From Brevundimonas sp. (GTDB lineage: Bacteria; Pseudomonadota; Alphaproteobacteria; Caulobacterales; Caulobacteraceae): a DNA stretch of 64,000 nt. Location of the stretch: contig NZ_JAQSDY010000004.1 of NCBI RefSeq assembly GCF_029946145.1, forward strand, positions 1 through 64,000. The letters are read 5' to 3'. This document shows, in pieces, positions 57,349-64,000 of this stretch; position 1 is the stretch's first letter, and every line of letters begins with the position of its first letter. Made by a program: the position numbers and the translations under genes. A model generated the notes under the pieces. It was not told the origin of the DNA. It saw nothing but the letters and a program-made list of their open reading frames with translations, and did not search any database.

Positions 57349-57729
57349 AGTCGACCCGCGCGGGCGGAGAGCGCTACTCCCGCCCTCCACCACCCGCTAC
57401 TTTCGCCCCCCAAATCGGGCCGTCTCGTCCCTTGCCCGGCCCGGGACCCGCGCTGTTTCCCTCGCAGTGTTTCCGGCCGTGGTAAAATAGACGGATCGGG
57501 ACTGAAATCCCGCCGCCACGGTCTTTGACATCGCTATCCCAACCGGGCCGACCCGTCGGGACCACGCGCCTGCCTGCGCAATTCCCGCCCGCCTGCGTCA
57601 ATCGCCAAGGGGCGCAAGGGGCGAGAGTCTCGCTTTTCGGCATTTTTCGGGGGGCGGCGCCGTCGCCCTGTCGCCTGCCGTCGGCGCTCGCCCTTGAGCC
57701 CAACTCCCACCGCTGGCACGGTCCCGTCG
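57349..57729. other. Spacer between hemW and rsmI
   Basis: No gene is supported. It holds a third copy of the ACCCGCTACTTTCGCCCC sequence (57392-57409), and a short inverted repeat CGGGACTGAAATCCCG near 57497. A TTTGACA hexamer near 57524 may be part of the rsmI promoter; I see no clear -10. Confidence 0.5.
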
Positions 57730-58602
57730 ATGTCTGATCCCTCACCGTTTCCGCCGACCGCTCCCCCGCCGCGCAATGTGGCGTCGGGCCTCTATCTGGT
57801 GGCGACGCCGATCGGGAACCTGCGGGATATGACCCTGAGGGCGCTCGACGTGCTGGCCGCGGCGGATCTGGTGCTGGCCGAGGACACGCGGGTGACCGCC
57901 AAACTATTGTCAGCCTATGGGCTGAAGGTCAGGCTGGAGCGCTGCGACGACCACGCCTCGGCCCGCGCCGCCGACCTGGCTATCGAACGGCTGCGCGAGG
58001 GGGCCGTGGTGGCGCTGGTGTCCGACGCGGGCACGCCGCTGGTCAGCGACCCCGGCTTCGTCGTCGCCCGTGCGGTGATCGCCGCGGGTCTGCCTGTGCA
58101 TCCGATCCCGGGCCCGTCCAGCCTGCTGGCGGCCCTGTGCATCGCCGGCCTGCCCGCTGACCGGGTGCTGTTCGCCGGCTTCCTGCCGCCGAAGTCCGGC
58201 GCCCGGCGGACGATGCTGGAAGAGGTGCGAACGGCGCGCCAGACCCTGGTCTTCTTTGAAAGCGGGCCGCGTCTGGCCGACAGCCTCGCCGACATGGCCG
58301 CGGTTCTGGGGCCTCGCCCCGCCGCCGTCGCCCGCGAACTGACCAAGCTGTACGAGGAATGCGTCCGGGGTTCGCTGGCCGAACTGGCCGTCGATCCGCG
58401 CTGCCAGGCGCCCAAGGGCGAGATCGTGGTCGTCGTCGGCCCCGGTGAGACAGAAATCGTCTCTGAAGCCGACGCCGACGCGGCTCTCGCCGAGGCCATG
58501 ACCCGCCTGCCGCCTGGCGAAGCCGCCGCCGAGGTGTCCCGGGCGCTGAACCTGCCGCGAAAGCCGCTCTACAAGCGGGCGCTGGAGATGCAGGGGCGGT
58601 GA
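57730..58602 (+). CDS. rsmI: 16S rRNA 2'-O-ribose C1402 methyltransferase RsmI
   Basis: A 290-residue tetrapyrrole-methylase-fold enzyme. Signatures are LYLVATPIGNLRDMTLRALD near residue 21-40, AEDTRVTAKLL near 51, SDAGTPLVSDPG near 99 and IPGPSSLLAAL near 128. It methylates the ribose of C1402. The ATG at 57730 is chosen over an upstream TTG. The yraN GTG overlaps its stop (GTGA). Confidence 0.95.
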   Translation: MSDPSPFPPTAPPPRNVASGLYLVATPIGNLRDMTLRALDVLAAADLVLAEDTRVTAKLLSAYGLKVRLERCDDHASARAADLAIERLREGAVVALVSDAGTPLVSDPGFVVARAVIAAGLPVHPIPGPSSLLAALCIAGLPADRVLFAGFLPPKSGARRTMLEEVRTARQTLVFFESGPRLADSLADMAAVLGPRPAAVARELTKLYEECVRGSLAELAVDPRCQAPKGEIVVVVGPGETEIVSEADADAALAEAMTRLPPGEAAAEVSRALNLPRKPLYKRALEMQGR

Positions 58603-59039
58603 AGCCCCCGAAGCCCGGTTCCCGGCTGAAGGCGCCGAAGGTCGCGCGCGTCAAACGGGACTGGCGCGTCGCGCTGGGATCGCGGTCGCACCGGGCCGGT
58701 CACGGTTCGGAATGGCTGGCGGCCGCCCTGCTCATGGCGAAGGGCTACCAGATCCTCGGTTTTCGCCTGAAGACCCGCGCCGGGGAGATCGACATCCTGG
58801 CCCGGCGGGGCAAAACCCTGTCGGTGGTCGAGGTCAAACGCCGCGCCACGCTGGAGAGCGCCCTGACGGCCCTGACTCCGGACCAGTACGACCGCCTGCT
58901 CGCGGCGGGCAGGGCGGTGTTGCGTCAAAGACCCAGCTTGGCCGGACACCTGTTGCGAATCGATATGGTGGCGCTGGCTCCCGGACGGTTTCCGCGCCAT
59001 CGTCGCGGCGTTGACGCCTTCGGGAGGGGCGCTGCATGA
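58599..59039 (+). CDS. YraN/UPF0102 endonuclease-like protein
   Basis: The 146-residue protein has a basic N terminus and the UPF0102 core: GSEWLAAALLMAKGYQILGF near 36-55, GEIDILARRGKTLSVVEVKR near 62-81. The E-x-D...E-x-K nuclease-like motif is intact. This gene follows rsmI in many proteobacteria. Biochemical function is undefined. Both ends overlap neighbours by 4 bp. Confidence 0.92.
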   Translation: MKPPKPGSRLKAPKVARVKRDWRVALGSRSHRAGHGSEWLAAALLMAKGYQILGFRLKTRAGEIDILARRGKTLSVVEVKRRATLESALTALTPDQYDRLLAAGRAVLRQRPSLAGHLLRIDMVALAPGRFPRHRRGVDAFGRGAA

Positions 59040-59851
59040 CCCGCGACGAGGCGATCGCCCTGCTGACCGAGGCCGGACAGGCCGAGGACGACGCCTTTCC
59101 GCTGCTTGAGGCGGCCATCGCCTGCGCCATTCACGACTATCCGTTCCGCGACCCGGAGCCCGTCCGCACTCTCGCCAACCACGCCGCCGACCGGCTGGCC
59201 GAACGCATCGGCGGCGAAAGCCCGGATGACGCCCTGGCCGAGACCATGGCCGCCGATCTGCGCCTGAATGGCGACCTGCTGCACTATGACGCCGCCGCCA
59301 ATACCGACGTCATAGATGTGGCCGAGCGCCGGCGGGGCCTGTCCGTGGCGTTGAGCGTCTTCTATCTCGACGCCGCGCGGCGCGCGGGTGTGAAGGCGCA
59401 GGGCGTCGACTTCCCCGGCCATTTCCTGCTTCGGGTCGAGACGCCCGAGGGGCCGGTGGCGCTGGACCCGTTCAGTCAGGGGCGATTGGTTCTGCCTTCG
59501 GAACTGACGCGCCGGGCGCTGCGGGCAGGGCTGACCCCGCACGTGGCCGACCGGCTGGACGTTCTGATGGCCCCGGTCAGTGATCGTCAGGCCCTGATCC
59601 GGATGCAGAATGTGCTGTTCAGTCGCGCCATCCACGCCCAGGATTTCGAGGGCGCCGAACGTTCGGCCCTGCGCCGCGCCCTGCTGGACCCCGAGGACCA
59701 CCGCCCGTGGCTGGACGTCGCCGCCGCGCGCGAGAAACAGGGGGCTCTGGCCGGAGCGCTGGAGGCTCTGTCGCACGCCCGGACGCTGGATGACCCCATG
59801 GAGGTCACGCGCCGGATGTCGGTCGATCGGGTGCGTCTTCAGCTGAACTAG
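59036..59851 (+). CDS. SirB1-like transglutaminase-fold protein with TPR tail
   Basis: A 271-residue protein. The segment DVAERRRGLSVALSVFYLDA near 97-116 followed by VDFPGHFLLRVE near 124 matches the SirB1/transglutaminase-like family, and the C-terminal part (about 195-265) is TPR-like. It is translationally coupled to yraN. No catalytic activity has been established for the family as far as I can say. Confidence 0.85.
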   Translation: MTRDEAIALLTEAGQAEDDAFPLLEAAIACAIHDYPFRDPEPVRTLANHAADRLAERIGGESPDDALAETMAADLRLNGDLLHYDAAANTDVIDVAERRRGLSVALSVFYLDAARRAGVKAQGVDFPGHFLLRVETPEGPVALDPFSQGRLVLPSELTRRALRAGLTPHVADRLDVLMAPVSDRQALIRMQNVLFSRAIHAQDFEGAERSALRRALLDPEDHRPWLDVAAAREKQGALAGALEALSHARTLDDPMEVTRRMSVDRVRLQLN

Positions 59852-59911
59852 GGTTGCGCGACCGCCGCCCGCTGCCCATTAGCCAATGTCCACCGCCTGG
59901 AAGGACAGTGC

Positions 59912-60856
59912 ATGCTCAGAGTCGCGATCCAGATGGACCCCATCGAGGCGGTCAACATCGAGTCCGACACCACCTGGCTGATGATGACCACGGCCCAGGA
60001 CCGGGGCCACATCCAGTGGGTCTATGATTTCCGCACCCTGGCGCTGGAAGACGGCAGGCTGTTCTGCCGCGCCCGGCCGGTGACCCTGCGCCACAATGAG
60101 GGCGATCACGTCAGCTTCGGCGACGAGGTGAAGCTGGATCTGGGCGCGGACGTGGACGTCATCCTGATGCGCCAGGACCCGCCGTTCGACATGGCCTATG
60201 TCACCGCCACCTATCTGCTGGAGACGGTGCATCCCGGGACGCTGGTGGTGAACGACCCCGCCGAGGTCCGCAGCGCGCCCGAGAAGCTGCTGGTGACACA
60301 GTTTCCCGGCCTGACCCCGCCGACCCTGATATCGTCGGACCCGGTCGCCCTGGTCGATTTCCATGAACGCCACGGTGACGTGGTGCTGAAACCCCTGCAC
60401 GGCGCGGCGGGGTCGGGCGTGGTCAAGCTGAAGGCCGGCGATCCCAATCTCGAGGCCCTGATCGAGATCCACATGACGGGCAGCCGCGATCCGCTGGTGA
60501 TCCAGAAATTCATTCCGGCGGTGTCGAAGGGCGACAAGCGCATCATCCTGATCGACGGCGAGCCGGTCGGCGCCATCAACCGCATCCCCGCCTCGGGGCA
60601 GGTGCGGTCCAATCTGCGCGTCGGCGGCACGGCGGCGCCGGTCGAGCTGACCGCTCGCGACCGCGAGATCTGCGCCGCCATCGGGCCGACGCTGAGAGCG
60701 CGGGGGCTGATCTTCGTCGGCATCGACGTGATCGGCGACTACCTGACCGAGATCAACGTCACCTCGCCGACCGGCGCCCAACAATTAAAGCGGTTCACCG
60801 GCGTCGATGCGGCCGCCCTGATGTGGGACGTGATCGAGCGCAAGCGCGCGTCCTGA
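59912..60856 (+). CDS. gshB: Glutathione synthase
   Basis: A 314-residue ATP-grasp ligase joining gamma-glutamylcysteine and glycine. Motifs: [18 protein letters not shown] near 8-25, [12 protein letters not shown] near 87, [16 protein letters not shown] near 153, and the metal site [20 protein letters not shown] near 271-290. An AAGGA ribosome site precedes the ATG. It is intact and is the last normal gene before the scar. Confidence 0.96.
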   Translation: MLRVAIQMDPIEAVNIESDTTWLMMTTAQDRGHIQWVYDFRTLALEDGRLFCRARPVTLRHNEGDHVSFGDEVKLDLGADVDVILMRQDPPFDMAYVTATYLLETVHPGTLVVNDPAEVRSAPEKLLVTQFPGLTPPTLISSDPVALVDFHERHGDVVLKPLHGAAGSGVVKLKAGDPNLEALIEIHMTGSRDPLVIQKFIPAVSKGDKRIILIDGEPVGAINRIPASGQVRSNLRVGGTAAPVELTARDREICAAIGPTLRARGLIFVGIDVIGDYLTEINVTSPTGAQQLKRFTGVDAAALMWDVIERKRAS

Positions 60857-60943
60857 CGTTCCTGGTTGCGTGATCCTCGCAATCGAGGATTGCAAAAGCG
60901 ATCAGTTCGTGTTTCGTTCCCTTCCGTGCAGCGGGAGGGCGCC

Positions 60944-61587
60944 GTGGCGGCTCGGGTGGTGACGGTCGCGTTCGAAGGCGTCGAGGCGCGGCGGGTGGAC
61001 GTCGAGGTGCAGCTGGTCGGCAATGACGGGCCGATCGTCTTCGCCATCGTCGGCCTGCCTGACAAGGCCGTGGCCGAAAGCCGCGAGCGGGTGCGCGGCG
61101 CCTTCGCCGGCATCGGGCTGGCCCTGCCTTCGCGGCGGATCATCGCCAATCTGGCCCCCGCCGACCTGCCCAAGGAGGGCAGTCATTTCGATCTGCCGAT
61201 CGCCCTGGCCCTGCTGGCGGCCATGGGCGTGATCGCGCCCGACGCTCTCGATGGCTGGGCCGCCGTCGGCGAGCTGAATCTCGACGGACAGATCGCCCCG
61301 GTTGGCGGAACCCTGCCGGCGGCGGTCGCCGCCTCCGCCATGGGGCTGGGCCTGATCTGCCCGGAAGCCAACGGACCCGAGGCCGCCTGGGCCGGCGACG
61401 TCAACATCCTCGCACCGCGCTCGCTGATCGGTCTGGTCAACCATTTCAAGGGCAGTCAGGTGCTGCGAGCGCCCGAACCCGGCCCTGTGCGGATGGGCGC
61501 GGCGGTCCCCGACCTGCGCGAGGTCAAGGGACAGGAGAGCGCCAAGCGGGCGCTGGAGATCGCGGCGGCGGGCGGCCACAATCTGTT
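60944..61587 (+). pseudogene. comM: Truncated comM/yifB (Mg-chelatase-like AAA+ protein)
   Basis: About 215 residues match the N-terminal domain of ComM: ARVVTVAFEGVEARRVDVEV at the start, FAIVGLPDKAVAESRERVRG near 28, NLAPADLPKEGSHFDLPIAL near 68, and the linker EVKGQESAKRALEIAAAGGH. Homology stops at GGHNL, exactly before the expected Walker A loop. The frame then runs about 70 codons through unrelated sequence to 61795. The ATPase core and C terminus (about 300 residues) are missing. Start GTG 60944 follows GGGAGGG. Confidence 0.85.
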
Positions 61588-61682
61588 CAGTGTATTATTT
61601 CAACAGTATAGCTTTGAACGTCGAGCTTTCGGGCGTGCCGTGAGCCGACCCGGCTGCGGGCTGCGTACACGCCGGGCACCAC

Positions 61683-61826
61683 ATGTTCATGTGGGTCAAC
61701 AGCTACAAACTACCTGCCCTGCACGAGAAGCTCAGAGAAAAGGGCGTGTTAGGTCGGATGGAAGTGGCGCCCGGCTACTTGTCGGTTCTGCGTGAAGCGA
61801 GCGGAAGGCCAGCACCACCGGCCTGA
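61683..61826 (+). other. Unassigned 47-codon open frame inside the scar
   Basis: The frame starts MFMWVNSYKLPALHEKLREK and ends in a Pro-rich tail. It continues open upstream to a stop near 61641 and could be the C-terminal end of a lost gene. Base composition around 61590-61620 is distinctly AT-richer than the window. I recognise no family. Confidence 0.3.
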
Positions 61827-62011
61827 CCATGGGCAAGGTCGGCTATGCGCCAGGAACGGACTTTGGGCGGTGCGCGGATTCCGGACATTGGCGGGCACCG
61901 GCCGAGTCGAACGACCGACTTCTACCAACCAAATCCTCTGCCGAAGCCCAATGTCGGCGAAAATGCCGCCCGAATTGGACTTTTGGCTTCGGCAGTGCGC
62001 CAGTAGGCTTC

Positions 62012-62176
62012 GAGGCCGCAACGGTCTGGGCGCCGATCTTTCCCAAATATGTGCTGTTGCTGTCGAGCGACTCGGTGCGGGGCCTCGTGGCGGTGATGGT
62101 GATCTGTGCGGTCGCCAGCCTGCTCGCCATCCGCGCCGCGCTCCGGGTCGATCCCGCGGAGGCGATCGGTGGCTGA
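62012..62176 (+). pseudogene. C-terminal fragment of an FtsX-type ABC permease
   Basis: About 54 residues carry a membrane helix (GLVAVMVICAVASLLAIRAA) and end RVDPAEAIGG, the standard end of MacB/FtsX- or DevC-type ABC permeases. Everything upstream of the ATVWAPIFPKYVLL segment lacks resemblance. The fragment overlaps the GTG of an ABC ATPase fragment, as in intact permease-ATPase operons. Confidence 0.75.
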
Positions 62177-62345
62177 CGGCATCCGCATCGAAAATCTCGT
62201 CAAGACCTATGGTGAAGGCGAGACAGCGGTCCATGCGCTCCGGGGCGTGGACATGTACGTGGCCCCCGGAGAGGTCGTCGGTCTGATCGGCCCTTCGGGA
62301 TCGGGCAAGAGCACCCTGCTCAAATGCATGGGCGCGGTGATCGAG
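62169..62345 (+). pseudogene. N-terminal fragment of an ABC transporter ATPase
   Basis: It starts GTG at 62169 and reads IRIENLVKTYGEGETAVHAL, then Walker A GPSGSGKSTLLKCMGAV near residue 43. Resemblance ends near IEP (about 62345). The Q-loop, signature and Walker B are absent. The frame continues to 62588 only by chance, into the response-regulator gene. With the permease fragment it is the remains of a MacB/DevA-like exporter. Confidence 0.8.
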
Positions 62346-62527
62346 CCGGTCCCGGCGGGGTCTGAAAGGGCAAACTGGCGGGGTGCGAGCGGCTCAGGAC
62401 GGGGCAGGTGGAGATGGCGGGCGACCGTCAGGGTTCTGTCAGCCTGGGGCAGTGGTGATGCGGGGAAATCTGGTCTTTTTCCTGTAGGGTGGCGGGAAGC
62501 GTGCTGCCTTAGAAAACGGATATCGAT

Positions 62528-63205
62528 ATGCGTCTGTTGCTCGTTGAAGATTCGGCGCGGCTGGGGGCGTTGCTCCGGGACGGGCTGACCCGCGACGGCT
62601 TTGCAGTCGACTGGCGCCAGGACCTGGAGGGCGCGACCGAAGCCGCCGCCAACGTGGCCTATGACCTGATCCTGCTCGATCTGGGGCTGCCGGACGGCGA
62701 CGGGCTAGACTGGGTGCGGACCCTCCGGCGTTCGTCGGACCTGACGCCGGTTCTCGTACTGACCGCGCGGGGCGGGCTTGAGGATCGGGTCACCGGTCTG
62801 GATGCCGGGGCCGATGACTATCTGGTCAAGCCTTTCGAAATCTCCGAAGCGGCAGCGCGGTGCCGGGCGATCCTGCGCCGGCCCGGGCAGCGCATCAGCC
62901 CGGTTCTGGCGCTGGGCGATCTGGCATTCGACGTCGCCTCGCGCCAGGCGACCTGCGGCGACACGTCGATCGACCTCTCGCGCCGTGAGGGGGACCTTCT
63001 GGAGGTGCTGATGCGCCGGGCCGGTTCGGTTGTAACACGCGGGGTCCTGGAGGAGTCGCTTTACCCCTTCAACGAGCCCGTTACCCCCAATGCGGTCGAG
63101 GTGGCAGTGTCCCGGTTGCGGCGCAAATTGGATGACGCCGGCTGCACGGGCCGGCTGCACACGGTGCGGGGTCTGGGTTATCTGATGCGGGACGCCTCCG
63201 CGTGA
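62528..63205 (+). CDS. OmpR/PhoB-family response regulator
   Basis: The 225-residue protein has a receiver domain (acidic pair EDS near 7-9, phospho-Asp in LILLDLGLPDGDG near 51, Lys in DDYLVKPF near 101) and a C-terminal winged helix (LSRREGDLLEVLMRRAG near 150, VEVAVSRLRRKLDDAG near 187). It resembles the QseB/PmrA/TctD group. The sensor kinase gene overlaps its stop (GTGA). Confidence 0.95.
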   Translation: MRLLLVEDSARLGALLRDGLTRDGFAVDWRQDLEGATEAAANVAYDLILLDLGLPDGDGLDWVRTLRRSSDLTPVLVLTARGGLEDRVTGLDAGADDYLVKPFEISEAAARCRAILRRPGQRISPVLALGDLAFDVASRQATCGDTSIDLSRREGDLLEVLMRRAGSVVTRGVLEESLYPFNEPVTPNAVEVAVSRLRRKLDDAGCTGRLHTVRGLGYLMRDASA

Positions 63206-64000
63206 CCCCGTCGTCGTCCATCTTCCGGCGGCTGGTGCTGGGCTTCGCTCTGATGGGCCTCATTGGCGGGACCATCCTGCTGCTGTTCGTGGGGATTGAA
63301 TACGGCCTGTTGTCGCGCTCGCGGCGGGACGAAATCCAGTTCGTCGGCATCGCCAACGAGGTCGCCGATCATGTAGTCGTGCCCCTTCTCGTGCTGATTG
63401 CGCCGATGACCTTGGCAGCCCTCTGGGTCATCCGAACGTCCTTGCGACCCCTAAGCGTTGCAGCGGCGCGGATCGAGGCCGCCCAAACCGCCGACAAGGG
63501 CTTCAGGGTCGATGCCCAAGACTTTCCTACCGAAGCGAGGGGGTTCGCGGGCGCCGTGAACGGTGTGTTGGCGCGGTTGGACCTAGCCGCCACTCGACAG
63601 GAAGCCTTCGCCGCCGATGTGGCTCATGAGCTGAGGACGCCGCTGGCGGTGCTGGCGCTAGAGCTCGACGGGCTGGACAACGAGGACGGACGGCGGCTGA
63701 AGCAGGACGTCGCCGCCATGTCGCGTCTGGTCGATCAGCTGCTGATGCTGGCGCAGCTCGACGCCCATTCGGCGGCGCCGGCAACCGCAACCCCGGTCGG
63801 TCTGGCCGGGGTCGCCGCGGAGATCGTCGCCCAATACGCCCCCCTCGCGGCGAACGAGGGAAAGTCGCTTGCTCTTGAATTGGAAGGTGCGCCAGCCGTC
63901 GAAGGGCGTCGCGAGGCGGTCGCGGCCGCGCTGCGCAATCTGGTTGAAAACGGGCTGCGGGTGACGCCCGACGGGGGCGTGGTTACGGTGACCGCGGGCC
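63202..64000 (+). CDS. Sensor histidine kinase (partial, runs off the window)
   Basis: The first 266 residues are present. Two membrane helices (about 10-34 and 57-76) flank only about 20 periplasmic residues, so sensing may occur within the membrane. A HAMP-like linker follows, then the H-box FAADVAHELRTPLAVL near 140-155 and the N-box LRNLVENGLRVTPDGG near 239. The G-boxes lie beyond the end. It pairs with the preceding regulator. Confidence 0.93.
   Translation, partial: MTPSSSIFRRLVLGFALMGLIGGTILLLFVGIEYGLLSRSRRDEIQFVGIANEVADHVVVPLLVLIAPMTLAALWVIRTSLRPLSVAAARIEAAQTADKGFRVDAQDFPTEARGFAGAVNGVLARLDLAATRQEAFAADVAHELRTPLAVLALELDGLDNEDGRRLKQDVAAMSRLVDQLLMLAQLDAHSAAPATATPVGLAGVAAEIVAQYAPLAANEGKSLALELEGAPAVEGRREAVAAALRNLVENGLRVTPDGGVVTVTAG

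Overview
This window is high-GC alphaproteobacterial chromosome, most likely a member of the Caulobacteraceae and probably Brevundimonas or a close relative. The grounds are the dense, overlapping housekeeping operons (mutS-glnD-murJ-trpS, trpF-trpB-trpA-accD-folC, addAB with amgK/murU/tsaE), codon usage rich in G/C at third positions, and short palindromic intergenic repeats of the kind found in that family. The genus is an inference. No rRNA, tRNA, CRISPR array or intact insertion sequence was recognised. Bases 1-122 hold no gene.

Layout. 0.1-3 kb: a flotillin-like protein, a doubtful small ORF and a GNAT acetyltransferase. 3.1-11.1 kb: a minus-strand operon mutS-glnD-murJ-trpS (mismatch repair, PII uridylylation, lipid II flipping, tRNA charging). 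11.2-13.4 kb: a cobalamin riboswitch driving a BtuB-type receptor, facing an aldo/keto-reductase-like protein without catalytic residues. 14.3-18.8 kb: recQ, a repeat-rich and structured spacer, and two rRNA-modification genes (rsmC-like, rsuA-like). 18.9-25.5 kb: an FAD oxidoreductase, then trpF-trpB-(secreted hypothetical)-trpA-accD-folC. 25.5-36.6 kb: a minus-strand block with two tandem secreted paralogues, trxA, addA, addB, murU, amgK, tsaE and a PlsC-type acyltransferase. This links peptidoglycan recycling with double-strand-break repair.

36.7-43.6 kb: plus-strand S9 peptidase, AsmA-family protein, esterase lipoprotein and AMP nucleosidase, closed by a perfect inverted-repeat element. 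43.7-48.4 kb: minus-strand hlyD-MFS-tetR efflux operon with a candidate operator, then a creatininase-family protein and a phasin. 48.5-51.5 kb: nth, a striking 7-bp repeat spacer, an ATP-grasp protein and an adenosine-kinase-like PfkB kinase. 51.6-53.6 kb: the most unusual locus, a Tat-targeted protein made of eleven 18-residue repeats followed 13 bp later by a cytosolic JmjC/cupin oxygenase. 53.6-55.5 kb: Smr protein, an Xre regulator with a DUF2975 membrane protein, a 38-residue hydrophobic peptide and a perfect 17-bp palindrome.

55.5-60.9 kb: rdgB-hemW, then rsmI-yraN-sirB1-like, then gshB. 60.9-62.4 kb: a genomic scar, with comM cut before its Walker A motif and fragments of an ABC permease and ABC ATPase. 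62.5-64 kb: an OmpR-type response regulator and a sensor kinase that runs off the window.
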